Assembly (NCBI GenBank): GCA_019918135.1
Contig: WBZZ01000009.1
Location: 62,001 to 126,000 of the forward strand
DNA: 64,000 nucleotides
Reading direction: 5' to 3'
Source: Paulinella micropora
Lineage: Eukaryota > Cercozoa > Imbricatea > Euglyphida > Paulinellidae
The notes beneath the pieces were generated by a model. The model saw nothing but the letters and a program-made list of their open reading frames with translations. It made no database searches and was not told where the DNA came from. Shown here piece after piece: positions 49,474-59,100 of the stretch. Position 1 is the first letter of the stretch. Each line of letters opens with the position of its first letter. Made by a program: the position numbers and the translations under genes.

Positions 49474-50612
49474 GCGAACCACCCAAGAAGGCCAAGACTA
49501 GGTCGTTTTGCCGTGACTGTCCGCCGGATGCCAAAAAAGTAGCCAATTACAAAGACGAAACGGGTACGAATTACAGGCTCTGTGCATCCCATGCTAAGGC
49601 GGTCGGGTCTTATACTAAACCAAAGAAAAAGACTTGCATCGACTGTCCTAACGACGCCAAGAAACAAGCGAGTTTCTCGGATGAGCACGGACAACAGTAT
49701 GTAGTATGTGCGGATCATGCTAGGGCCCGAGGCTCGTACACGCCACAACAACACAGAAAGTGCATTGACTGCCCAGACGACAAAAAGAAACAAGCAAATT
49801 TCCCAGACGAACACGGACAAAAGCACATGCTATGTGCAGATCATGCGAGAACCAGAGGGTCGTATACACCGCTGAAAACAAAGAAATGCATCGACTGTCC
49901 CGAGGGTACTATTGTCCAGGCAGCGTACAGCGACGAACACGGGCGGCGCTCCCTGTGTGCTGCCCATGCGAGAGCCAGGGGGACCCATGTCATGCGAGAG
50001 CAGTATCTGTGTGTCGCTTGCCCCAAAGGAGCCGAGATCAATGCTCATTACACAGACGAAAATGGTTTGCCCAGAAAGCTGTGTGCAGCGCATGCGAAGG
50101 CCAGAGGGTCGTACATATTGAAGGAAGCAAAACTTTGTGTTGACTGCCCCGAAGGCGATAAAATCCAATCGACATTCAAAGATGAGAACGGAAATTCCAG
50201 AATGCTCTGTGCGCGCCATGCCTTTCTGCGCGGTCTCATCCCTCGGCCGAAAGCCGGCGCGTCCGTTGTCGCATGCCTGGCATGGGACAGGCTCGAAGAA
50301 CAGGGATGGGACATCCAGCACGTACATTTTTGTCGTGGCGAGGAGGAGACAACGGGCAGCGAGTTCAAGGTGCCAGGCCCACGCAAGTATCGTCTTGACG
50401 GCTACGATGAGGAGCGCAACGCGGGGTTTGAATTCATGGGCAACGCGTGGCACGGCTACCCACCCGAGCACCCGAAACATAACGAGCGTTCGCAAACACT
50501 CAAGCGGCTCAACAGCGTAATGTATAAAGAAACGATGTTGCGCCTCGCTTCCATCCATGACTCGATGCCCAAGGGCTTCACGCTTTACTACATCTGGGAG
50601 CACGAATTTTAA
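49470..50612 (+). CDS. Six Cys/His repeats fused to an endonuclease-like domain
   Basis: 380 residues. Six tandem units of about 37-40 residues each follow C-x2-C-P-x(3)-K...A-x-Y/F-x-D-E-x-G...L-C-A-x-H-A-x-A/R-R-G-S-Y. They look like EsV-1-7-type Cys repeats known from brown algae and their phaeoviruses, probably zinc-binding. The last 120 residues contain YRLDGYDEERNAGFEFMGNA followed by WHGYPPEHP, which matches the D-G-Y...E-F-x-G-x-x-W-H-G pattern of PD-(D/E)XK/VSR-like nucleases in large DNA viruses. The repeats may target the nuclease to DNA. It could act on competitor or host DNA, or in recombination. Confidence 0.65.
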   Translation: MSEPPKKAKTRSFCRDCPPDAKKVANYKDETGTNYRLCASHAKAVGSYTKPKKKTCIDCPNDAKKQASFSDEHGQQYVVCADHARARGSYTPQQHRKCIDCPDDKKKQANFPDEHGQKHMLCADHARTRGSYTPLKTKKCIDCPEGTIVQAAYSDEHGRRSLCAAHARARGTHVMREQYLCVACPKGAEINAHYTDENGLPRKLCAAHAKARGSYILKEAKLCVDCPEGDKIQSTFKDENGNSRMLCARHAFLRGLIPRPKAGASVVACLAWDRLEEQGWDIQHVHFCRGEEETTGSEFKVPGPRKYRLDGYDEERNAGFEFMGNAWHGYPPEHPKHNERSQTLKRLNSVMYKETMLRLASIHDSMPKGFTLYYIWEHEF

Positions 50613-50666
50613 AAGATCCGGCACAAGCCGCTGGCGGATGTCACTACAGTTTTAAACAAGTTTACT

Positions 50667-50690
50667 GATTAAAAAAATAATCTTCTTTCG
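50667..50690 (+). promoter_or_regulatory. Late promoter-like motif of the HMG-like gene
   Basis: GATTAAAAAAATAATCTTCT and TTCG, beginning 59 bases before the ATG at 50726. Confidence 0.5.
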
Positions 50691-50725
50691 CTCTTATCTA
50701 ACCGAAGGACAAAGGCAAACTAAAG

Positions 50726-51019
50726 ATGTCTTCTTGTCAAACTTGTGGACAGGCCACCGCTGTCGCCGCCCCTGCCAAGGAAAAGAAGGCCAGGGCGCCG
50801 TCCGCGTACAATCAATTTTTTCAACAAAAGATGCAAGACCCCGACATTCGCGCACTCGAGCACAAAATGAGGATGAAGGTCATCTCCGAGCAATGGAATG
50901 CTCAAAAACAGAAGGCGGCTGCTCCTGCTCCTTCTTCTGCCGCACCCCAACAGGCACAGCAATCGGCAGCGAGCGAGGCACTCCCTGCTGGACGCACTGC
51001 CCTCGTGCGGTCCCTCTGA
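50726..51019 (+). CDS. HMG-box-like DNA-binding protein
   Basis: 97 residues. The N-terminus has a CQTCG pair. The central stretch KARAPSAYNQFFQQKMQDPD and the helix with MRMKVISEQWNAQK resemble an HMG/YABBY-like box (R-A-P-S-A-Y-N-x-F start, and the W near the last helix), short of a full HMG box. The rest is Ala/Gln/Pro-rich. Such proteins bend or compact DNA and occur in several DNA virus groups. The motif GATTAAAAAAATAATCTTCTTTCG lies 59 bases before its ATG. Confidence 0.6.
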   Translation: MSSCQTCGQATAVAAPAKEKKARAPSAYNQFFQQKMQDPDIRALEHKMRMKVISEQWNAQKQKAAAPAPSSAAPQQAQQSAASEALPAGRTALVRSL

Positions 51020-51146
51020 CCAGCGCACAGAAGGCAAGACCAAAGGCGTCGCTCAGATGATCTGACTCTGTGAGACATTTCGTCTCACCTGCAACGTTGA
51101 ACGATTCTATTAAATTCTGGGCGAATACTTTAGACTGAATTTTGTA

Positions 51147-51528
51147 TCACCCTTTAACTCGGCCGGATATCGTCGGAGTCAGCGAAAAAAAGCAGCTGAA
51201 CTTGAATGAGCTCTGATAGTAAAGTAGCTCCTTGGCGCCGAGTGCCAGCATCGTTGCGCCGGCTGCCGCTTGAATGAGCAGGTTTGACTGCTTTGTGTTG
51301 CCCATCCCGAGCACTTGGTCCTCGACCACGCACACATCGGCGTTGTACAGTTCATCGATTGCGTTAAGGCACGCAAATAGGGACTTGGTCTTGAAGCTGT
51401 CCGTGTCGTCCTGTCTGGCTATGTCCAGTACGTTGGCATAAGTGACTGTCAAGGCGTTGATGCGGTTGTCCTATCACTACCACTCCAAGGTGTCTCAGCC
51501 CAGGGTCGATTGACACGACTTTTTTCAT
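51147..51528 (-). pseudogene. RuvC-like Holliday junction resolvase, broken
   Basis: Minus-strand frames carry VVSIDPGLRHLGVVVI at the start, the RNase H-fold strand with its acidic residue, and later DVCVVEDQVLGMGNTKQSN and LIQAAAGATMLALGA, where the second Glu of the active site sits. This matches poxvirus A22/Cce1-type resolvases, which resolve branched replication intermediates and, in poxviruses, hairpin telomere junctions. The reading frame looks broken once in this copy. It sits between the HMG-like gene and the structural protein gene. Confidence 0.6.
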
Positions 51529-51580
51529 TTTCTTCCCTCCCTCCTTTGTTTTTAATTACAAGACGAACTTTCTCTTTTTT

Positions 51581-52762
51581 TCACACATCTTCCGCCCAGC
51601 TTAGGCTCAGGTGCACATCCGCCGTGCCCTGAGTAGTGCTGGCCGCAATGCAGAGCACTTCGCCGGGCCCGACGGCGATGTTGAGCCTGCTTAGGTCGAG
51701 ACTGGCCGACGCCGAGCCCGTGGCCGACACGACGCACGCGGCCGCGGCATTGCCACTAGACACCGTGACCAAGCTTGCGGAGTAGTCAGTGTTGGAGGCC
51801 GCGTCGTGGTTCGCGTAGGTCGACGCGCTGCCGAACGTGGCTTGCGTGAGCACTCGCAGGATCACGGGCTTGGTGCCAGAGACGGCCGTGGCGGTCAGCA
51901 GGGTCGGGAACAGCAGGTCGTTGTTGGGGAGAGCGCCGATCAAGCTCTTGTTGCGGATCACCAGCACGTTACTTTCGGTCGTACCGATGGTCTGCACGTT
52001 CGTGCGCGCAAAGCTGAGGCCCCGCTGCCTCACGGGGCCTTCGACCAGGACGCCGACACTGGCAGTGCGCACCAGGCCTCCCGCGCCGGTGGTCTTGAGC
52101 CTGAACGGCAAGCTGGCGTTGCTGAGCGAAGGCGTCGTGTTGGCGCCCGCATACTGAATTCGGTGCACTGGGACAAGCACCCCGTCCGACTGCCTCTCGA
52201 CCGAGAACGTGACGGCCCCAAACCCTAGGTACTGCATCTGAATCTGAAAGATGTTGCCCTTGGCCCAGTCCTTGCGGTCCATGACGTCGTCGCCGCCCAG
52301 GCAGTTGTTCAGGTTCCAGTCTTTCTGGTCGATGTAAGTGTCGACAGTCGCGTTGCGGTGCAAGATCCGTAGCCTATTAGTTCGGGTCTGGTCCTGGACA
52401 TAGAAGAAGCCGTTGTTGTCGTCGCCTAGGCCGGCCATGGCCGAATTAGCCACGTTGGGTGTGGCAGGGAACAGCGCCGTGAAACGGCAGACAAGCCCTT
52501 GCCCCGCACGGTACTTGCAGCGCCTGAGCGTCTCGGCCTGTGCGGCGCCGCTGAGCGACAACAGGCCGGCGGCAGTGGTCACGGAGCCAGAGGTAGCGAA
52601 CTTGCGCGAGTTCAGGGTGCCGGTGTAAGGGAAAGTCTCCTGCACTAGCGGGGTAGACTCCGCGACCTTGTGCTCGCCAAAGGCCGTGACCATGCTAGGC
52701 AGCGGCTTGGTCTCGACCACATCCTCCAGGTGCAGGCGCTTGTTGCCGCTGAGCGTCAGCAT
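51581..52762 (-). CDS. Phage-like virion structural protein
   Basis: 393 residues. The middle reads GQGLVCRFTALFPATPNVAN, GLGDDNNGFFYVQDQTRTNR, LRILHRN and later FQIQMQYLGFGAVTFSVERQ. This order (a G-L-G-D-x-x-N-G-x-F-F start, then R-I/L-x-x-R-N, then Y-L-G-F-G) is a pattern I associate with a beta-rich structural module shared by some tailed phages and a few giant viruses. The C-terminal third is Ser/Thr/Ala-rich and beta-like. Role in the particle unknown; a head or fibre-base protein is likely. It is divergent from the penton-like gene at 52820. Confidence 0.5.
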   Translation of the reverse strand: MLTLSGNKRLHLEDVVETKPLPSMVTAFGEHKVAESTPLVQETFPYTGTLNSRKFATSGSVTTAAGLLSLSGAAQAETLRRCKYRAGQGLVCRFTALFPATPNVANSAMAGLGDDNNGFFYVQDQTRTNRLRILHRNATVDTYIDQKDWNLNNCLGGDDVMDRKDWAKGNIFQIQMQYLGFGAVTFSVERQSDGVLVPVHRIQYAGANTTPSLSNASLPFRLKTTGAGGLVRTASVGVLVEGPVRQRGLSFARTNVQTIGTTESNVLVIRNKSLIGALPNNDLLFPTLLTATAVSGTKPVILRVLTQATFGSASTYANHDAASNTDYSASLVTVSSGNAAAACVVSATGSASASLDLSRLNIAVGPGEVLCIAASTTQGTADVHLSLSWAEDV

Positions 52763-52819
52763 ATTTTTTTTCCTCTTGCACTACACTAGTGACAACATTT
52801 AATTTTTTTTATTCCCGAA

Positions 52820-53557
52820 ATGAGCTGCCTGCGCAACATTTCGGAGATGAACATCCTGGTCCGCAGCAAGGACCGTGACCGGGTGCAAGGGGCAGGCGAT
52901 TCGGCTGAGTTTCGGCTGTCGCTGTCGGAAGCGATCCAAGGGAAGTACAAGCTCATCTGGGCGATTATCCCGAACGCTACGTACAACATCAACTCCAAGA
53001 ACAACAAGCTCTACTTAAACTCCACGGCCACGGGCGATGTGACCATCACGATTCCGTCGCAAAATTATACGGGCGAGACTTTGGCCGACACGCTACAATC
53101 GCTTTTAATCAACGAGGGCTTTGTACAAGTAGGACAGACGATCGGAGTGGTTTATCTCGACACCAAGCTCAAGCTGCAGATCACGCTGTCTGGAGGAGCA
53201 GAGTTCAACATCTACAGCAAAAGCGGCGACGACAGTGCGCATGCCGTGCTAGGCTTCCCGACTTCGGCCCAGAACGAGCTCTTTGCACTGACGTCGGGCC
53301 AGGCCACCGTCTTGCCACAGGTCGTGGCGCTAGGCCTGCCGACCTCGCTAGGCATCAAGATCAAGGAATGCTCAAGCCTGGCCTACTCGACGGGCGGCAA
53401 CTACGAGGAGGTGTCTCTGACGGGTGCGGTCTCACGCGGCACGAAGGTTCAATCGGGCAGCCTGATCATTCCTTTCCTCGCAAGTTCAGGGGGCTACCAG
53501 TCGTCGGCGCAGGACCGGCACGACCAGTACGTGGTGTTCCCGACGCTGACGAAGTAG
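52820..53557 (+). CDS. Penton-like minor capsid protein
   Basis: 245 residues. The N-terminus SEMNILVRSKDRDRVQGAGD with FRLSLSEAIQGKYKLIWAII, then PNATYNINSKNNKLYLN and a VTITIPSQNYTGETLADTL segment, matches the vertex (penton) protein of Polinton-like viruses and virophages: IPN-x-x-YNI-x-x-x-N-N-x-L-x-x is characteristic. The rest is beta-rich with a single jelly-roll look, ending KGTKVQSGSLIIPF and DQYVVFPTLTK. Penton proteins close the fivefold vertices of the capsid. The divergent gene to its left is the phage-like structural protein. Confidence 0.7.
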   Translation: MSCLRNISEMNILVRSKDRDRVQGAGDSAEFRLSLSEAIQGKYKLIWAIIPNATYNINSKNNKLYLNSTATGDVTITIPSQNYTGETLADTLQSLLINEGFVQVGQTIGVVYLDTKLKLQITLSGGAEFNIYSKSGDDSAHAVLGFPTSAQNELFALTSGQATVLPQVVALGLPTSLGIKIKECSSLAYSTGGNYEEVSLTGAVSRGTKVQSGSLIIPFLASSGGYQSSAQDRHDQYVVFPTLTK

Positions 53558-53680
53558 TTGCACCTGCAGGTGTGCAATCCTGACACCAGGGACATGGTAG
53601 ACTTGAACGGGGCGGAGTGGGAGATGCTGCTGTCGAAAGCCGGTTGCTGATAGAGTGGCCGCCGGCCCAGCAATCGCACA

Positions 53681-53700
53681 TTTTTTTTAAAAATCTTGTG
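53681..53700 (+). promoter_or_regulatory. Late promoter-like motif of the SLATT-like gene
   Basis: TTTTTTTTAAAAATCTTGTG, 39 bases before the ATG at 53720. Confidence 0.5.
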
Positions 53701-53719
53701 GCCGCAGTTAAAAAGAACG

Positions 53720-54397
53720 ATGGACGAGGATAAAATCCTGGCGATGCGGTCGCATTCGAACGAGAATCATGACTCTGACGACAGCGACATCAAGCGAGAG
53801 GAAGAGAAGTGGTCTTCGAGGCACGAGTCCTACTTTGCCAGCGTGGTGGACGAGTGTGCCCTGCACGCGCGCCTCAACAACTCGGCCGGCTACTAGTACT
53901 ATTACAACCGCTTTCTGTTGTTTGGTTTGTTGGCCACTATCGTGCCGGCGATCTGTTCGATTATCGTGGGAAATTTCGGCTTCAAGGCGTGCGGAGCAGG
54001 CCGGACGGGCTACGATTGGGTCAGCGTCACGTTTTTAATCTTGGTAGCTATCATATCGGGGACCAACTCGTTTTTCAACTTTGGGCAAAAAGCAGAGCGC
54101 CACTTCTCCTGTGAGATCCTTTTTGAAATGGTCAAGAACGAGCTCTCAATCGAGATGGCCAAGAAGAGGCGCTTTAGATTAGCAGCGGACGTGCTGCTGG
54201 TCAAGATTACCATGGCTCTGGAGAAAGTGCGCTCGAACGAGCAGGTTATACCGGGCCCGGTGTTGTGGGCGCACCGCCTGGACCGCGAGAAGCTGGCCAA
54301 AGCGGGCGCACAGATGGTGACGAGCGGCGAACCGGTCAGGCTTCACCAGGGCATGCCCGTGACGCTGGGCAGACACTTGATCCCGATGCCTACATGA
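53720..54397 (+). pseudogene. Two-span SLATT-like membrane protein, broken
   Basis: The gene starts with an acidic linker (NENHDSDDSDIKREEEKW). It then has two membrane spans (LLFGLLATIVPAICSIIV and WVSVTFLILVAIISG) followed by a long helix (FSCEILFEMVKNELSIEMAK). This is the layout of SLATT-type domains, which pair with nucleotide-signalled defence systems in bacteria and occur in several large DNA viruses. It could be a viroporin or a virion membrane protein. The TTTTTTTTAAAAATCTTGTG motif is 39 bases before the ATG. One break is apparent in this copy. Confidence 0.5.
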
Positions 54398-54737
54398 CCG
54401 TGCAGACCTTGGGACACAGCTCGCAGCAGTTGGAAGCGAGGGCGGCCTTCACGAGTTCCCAGATCACGTCGACCACTGGCGGGATCAGCTTGTCCACGTT
54501 GTCGTCAGGACACAAGTCCACGAGCACGGAAATGAGGATCTGCTTCTTCTCCTCGCCAGTATGATTAGTATAGAGAGCAAGGTACTTGACCCCGTGAATA
54601 ATGAGCTGCGGCACTGACTGCCAACTGAAATCACTGTAGCTGCGCTTGAGCTCGAGTGCGAGCTCGTGCGAGGTTACGGTGATGGACTCTTGCGACGAGG
54701 GCATCAGCCGTTGTTCGGTCTTACGTCTTTGTAACAT
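54390..54737 (-). CDS. Small helical viral protein (115 residues)
   Basis: Starts MLQRRKTEQRLMPSSQESIT. The middle has ELALELKRSYSDFSWQSVPQ, the end DKLIPPVVDVIWELVKAALA followed by Cys residues (NCCELCPKVC). Helices of the type (K)-x-x-x-(I/L)-x-x-(V/L) around a P-P recall small conserved proteins of nucleocytoviruses, without certainty. It overlaps the end of the SLATT-like region tail-to-tail and is divergent from the R2 gene. Confidence 0.4.
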   Translation of the reverse strand: MLQRRKTEQRLMPSSQESITVTSHELALELKRSYSDFSWQSVPQLIIHGVKYLALYTNHTGEEKKQILISVLVDLCPDDNVDKLIPPVVDVIWELVKAALASNCCELCPKVCTVM

Positions 54738-54856
54738 GTTCTTTGTTCTTTGTTCTGTTGTACCGATAAGAAAAAAATATATCCTCTTTCCCTTTATAGT
54801 ATTAAAAGAGAGTAAATGGCCTTGCTGAAGCTGGACAACCGGCAGCTGAACGAATT

Positions 54857-55840
54857 ATGGACACTGAAGAAAAACTGCTCGTGCCGGAAGAATCGCGGTT
54901 TTGTCTCTTTCCCATCAGGCGTCCGGACCTGTATTCATTCTACGAAGATTCCCTGCGCTCGTTCTGGACGGCAGACGAGCTTGATCTGAGCCGGGAACAG
55001 GCAGATGTCAAGAAATTGAGTGCGGACGAGCAGCATTTTATTAAGATGGTGCTGGGCTTTTTCGCCTCGAGCGACGGCATCATTCAAGAGAACCTGGCCC
55101 CTAATTTTTTGGCCGAAGTGCAGTTCAGTGAAGCGAGACTTTTTTATTCTTACCATATCTTTAATGAGGCCGAACACTCGCGGACCTACAGCCTGTTGAT
55201 CGATACGATCATCAGCGACCAGCAAGAAAAAGACAAGCTGTTCAATGCGATCACGCAGGTCCCGACCGTCGCACAAAAAGCCAAGTGGGCGCTGCAGTGG
55301 CTCAGCCCGGCCCGGTCTTCGTTTGCCGAGCGGCTGGTGGCGTTCGCTTGTGTGGAACTTGTCCAGTTCGCCTCTTCTTTCGCCTCCATCTTTTGGCTGA
55401 AACAAAAGCACCCGGGCCTGCTACAAGGCCTATGTACCAGCAACGAGTTTATTGCGCGGGACGAGACGCAGCACGGCCTGTTCGCGTGCCACTTGTACAA
55501 GCACCACGTGTCGAACAAGCTGCAGATGTCGCGCATTTTCCAGATCGTGGTCGGCTGTGTCGAGGTCGAGCGGAGGTTCATCAGCGAGTCGCTGCCGGTG
55601 GCCTTGCTGGGCCTGAACGCCACGCTGATGGAACGGTACGTTGAGTTCGTGGCCGACGGCCTGCTGCAGAACCTGGGCCTGAGCGAAAAGCTGTACGGGG
55701 TGGCCAAGTGTCCCTTGCCCTTCATGGAGCAGCTAGGCGTGGTAGGCAAGACCAAATTTTTCGAGAAAAGAGTGAGCGAGTACGCGCGGGCGCCGGCCAA
55801 GGAGCCGGAATGGGACCTAGACCAGGACTTCAGAATCTAG
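54857..55840 (+). CDS. Ribonucleotide reductase small subunit, class I (R2)
   Basis: 327 residues from ATG 54857. It makes the tyrosyl radical for the large subunit at 31515. The order of motifs is complete: FYEDSLRSFWTADELDLSRE, FIKMVLGFFASSDGIIQENL, the metal-ligand helix FNEAEHSRTYSLLID with E-x-x-H and a Tyr four residues on where mouse R2 has its radical Tyr, then ACVELVQFASSFASIFWLK, NEFIARDETQHGLFA and the C-terminal tail LDQDFRI, which in other R2 proteins binds R1. Two RNR genes at opposite ends of the element point to growth in cells with low nucleotide supply. An overlapping upstream ATG at about 54816 is in another frame. Confidence 0.95.
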   Translation: MDTEEKLLVPEESRFCLFPIRRPDLYSFYEDSLRSFWTADELDLSREQADVKKLSADEQHFIKMVLGFFASSDGIIQENLAPNFLAEVQFSEARLFYSYHIFNEAEHSRTYSLLIDTIISDQQEKDKLFNAITQVPTVAQKAKWALQWLSPARSSFAERLVAFACVELVQFASSFASIFWLKQKHPGLLQGLCTSNEFIARDETQHGLFACHLYKHHVSNKLQMSRIFQIVVGCVEVERRFISESLPVALLGLNATLMERYVEFVADGLLQNLGLSEKLYGVAKCPLPFMEQLGVVGKTKFFEKRVSEYARAPAKEPEWDLDQDFRI

Positions 55841-55877
55841 CCATTGATGGTGTCAGGCATCTCCACGACTGTCTCTT

Positions 55878-56117
55878 CTAATGCCATTTCGGCCTCGACG
55901 GTCGCGTGGGCGGCAGACTCGGCGGCCGCCTCCGCCTCCTCTTCTTGCTGGACAACTGCTTGATCTGCAGGCGCGTCTCCCTGCAACCACAGACCTTTTC
56001 ACAGAGCGCGATCTGCAGCTGTAACTTCTCTCGTTCTACGGCCAGGATCCGGCGGCGGGCTAGGCACGTGGCCAGCTCGTTCTCGTTCTCAGCTAGTGCT
56101 TGTCGCAACGCGTCCAT
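55878..56117 (-). CDS. Small coiled-coil protein with basic tail
   Basis: 79 residues: MDALRQALAENENELATCLA, then a heptad-like helix (EREKLQLQIALCEKVCGCR) and a basic Pro-rich end (SSKKRRRRRPPSLPP). It may be a small DNA- or virion-associated protein. A TTTTTAATTAAAAATGG element overlaps the ATG on the minus strand, an A/T-rich motif like those at other genes. No family is known. Confidence 0.5.
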   Translation of the reverse strand: MDALRQALAENENELATCLARRRILAVEREKLQLQIALCEKVCGCRETRLQIKQLSSKKRRRRRPPSLPPTRPSRPKWH

Positions 56118-56153
56118 TTTTAATTAAAAAATACAGACTCGAAAGAAAAAAAA

Positions 56154-59100
56154 TTAGCCCGGGATCTCGGTAATAGACACAAAACCTCTTTCATAGACGG
56201 CTGATCCAATGTTTGCAATGTAATTTACGGCAGTTGCTGTACCTCCGTAAACCTCGATCCAGATGTACTCGTTCGCGGCCACTTCTACTATGCCAGCTAG
56301 ATTCACTGTCGCATACTGCCCGTTGAAAGCACTACCGTTACTATAAGTGGTGGAGTGCAGCCAGCGCACCGACGCGATCGCAGTGTTGCTGGCCGGCCTG
56401 CTAGCGCTCTTCTCGACCCAGGCCTCGGCGTTCATGGGACTGCTCGTGGCGGTGTTTTTGAATTTGACGCAGGCAGCAACGAGCCATTTCCTGGTCATGC
56501 CCGACGTGTTCTGGAACGTGGTGTAGCTGGTAGAAGCGTTGCCCGAGTTGCTAGTCAAGCGAGTGATATTGCCGAAAGAAGGTGCGATTCTCACCGTGTT
56601 GTCGTACGTCATGATCCTGCCATTAGCATCAGCAAAAGTCAGCACTGTTTCGCACAGCCAGTGGCCGCAGTCCCATGTGCCCAGCTCGAACTCGCCGAGG
56701 TCGTTGATTTGGAGCACGCGATCCGTGCCGGCGGAGGGCAGCGCGGTCGGCAGCTTCAGCGTGTTTTTGCCGCACATGATCGAATCCACGCCCGTGAGGC
56801 CCGTGGCAGTGGCCGACATGCCCTCGGACTCAATGACGGGCGCAAAGGTCCCCACAGCGGCCTGGGTACTCGAATTTGTCGAAGTGACAATAAACCGGTG
56901 GTAGTAATAGAACGCGGTCGAAGCGGGCGCGCTCGAGTTCAGGATCTGTAACGTCGTGGTAAAAGAGAAGTTACCGGACCAGACCAGTGTCCAGGTACTG
57001 CCATTGTCCGACCCAGCCAACGTGAAGCTTTTGGTTGAGCTACTGAGAGAAGAGGTATTAGTCAACGCGAAGCTCGTGATTCTGTAACGGCGCCGCTGGT
57101 GCTGGAGCGTAAAGTGTTCGCCGTACACGTTGCTGCCGCCCAGGTTGGTAACGGCATTGTTGGTCGTGTTGATACTACCGTCCGAGTTGTAGTTGCCGAG
57201 GCTAGTCCAGCCATTGGCAGCGACACCATCGAAAACTCTATAGCTCTCTTGGCCTACAACTGCGGAAGAGTGGCTGAGCACCCAGTTAGGGTCTGTAGTA
57301 GGCGTATAGGCCGACATGGAAGTCCAGGTCGGCAGCGCCACCGAGCCAGAAGTCACGACCGTGGTGGAAGTGCTCTGGGTCACCATCTGCCCCGCAGAAG
57401 TCAGGCTCAGAACAGCTGTCTGGGCCGGCGTGGAGGCTGGCAACAAAGAGCTGGCCGCAAGCTGGCCTGCCGAGTCCAGTGTGACCAAAGACGTCGAGCC
57501 GGGCAGGCTAGCAGGCACTCTGACAGAAGAGGCGGCTAGCTGCCCTCCGCTGGACAATGAGACGAAGGACGTGTTGGACGGCAGCGCGCTAAGCAGACTC
57601 AGCGCGACCGCCCCGGTGCTTGCGATCGTAGAGGCGCCGATCGTCAGTGGCGACGTGTGCGCGTGCGATTCCGGGGTCGAGCCGAACACGATATAACCAT
57701 CCGCGTCGATCGCGAATGCATGTTTCCCTGTCCAAAACCTGGGCTTGATCTCCGCGATGCGTATATAACCATTTCCGCCTACGGGGACATAGAGTGACTC
57801 TATGACAAAGCGGTAGACTTTGTAGTAGCCCTGGCTAGTAAGAGTGAAAGTCCTGTAAAGCTCGGAGGCTATCCAAGTAGGCATGTCGCTGCCGGAGCGG
57901 TACAGCTCTGTCCAGCTACTGGGAGTAGCGGACGCTTCGTTAGAGCCGAACACCGCTATCCGCCGGGGCCAAGTAGACCACTGGTTGACCTCGGCCAGGC
58001 GCGGATACCAGTCAAAGTCCTTCAGGCGCATGCTAGTCCCGTCCACGAGACGCAGCTGGAACCAATCTCCCTGTACCCCATTAGTTGACTGCACAGTGTA
58101 ACCGAGGCCAGTGACGAGCGATGCAGCGTAGACTCCGCTGCTGTTGTAAAATATCTTGCCTAAAAAGCCCGTGTCGCCTGTGGTAATATTGTCAAACATT
58201 CTCCACGGCTGCCAAGTATCGCCATAACCTGTTTCATAAGCATAGGCTGTCACGGACCAGGTGGCGCTGTTAGACGAGGCGTTGCTCCAGACAGGGAACG
58301 AGTACGGCGTTAACGAGGTCGCGGCGCCCGTGCCTGAGTTGCCGCTGCTGTCCAGCGTGACCAGGGCAGTCTGTCCGGCAGAGGGCAGAGACACTGGCAG
58401 CTTCAGCGCAGAAGCACTTAGCAGGTCTGCGTAAGCTTTGTTGGCAGCGTCAGTGCTAGCGAGCGGCGCCGCTATGTTCTTGATCGCGGGGCACGATGTG
58501 TAGTCGAAGCCAAAGTGGTTGATTCCGCACCAGCTAGAACTCCCTCCTGCCTTGATAGAAGCAACCACGATGGCCACGTACCGGGCGGCCCTAGCGTTGT
58601 CGGTCGGCGCGAGAGTGATGGAAGTGCCGTCGACAAAGGTGTACGAGCTAGTGTGCCACAGCGTCCAGGTAGTGCCGTCTAACGACGTGCCCACCTGCCA
58701 AGTCTTTGGCGATTTATCCAGACCGCTGGACTGGGCTTGCAGGTAGTACTGTTGCAGGACGACACCGGTGCCAAAATCTAGCTGGAGCCACTCTCCGGGG
58801 TACGCTACACCCGAAAACGTCTTGCAGGAACTGGAAGTGTAGGCGCCGCTCGTGGCATTGTAGGTACTGGTGTTGCTCTGCCAAGAAAAGTTCGATCCCG
58901 TCTTGAAGCCGTCGTACGCATTGCCGTTCCCGGAAGTGGACGCACTCGCGACCAGGCCGTTCCAGCTGTTACTCGTCATGCTGTCGGGCTTCTTCACGTA
59001 CGAAGTGGCTACAAGGCTCAGACCATGAGAGATAGCCTGGTCCCCGTACAGCAGCGCGCCGTCGGAGCCCAGCGACACCAAGCTAGTACTGCTTGGTAGA

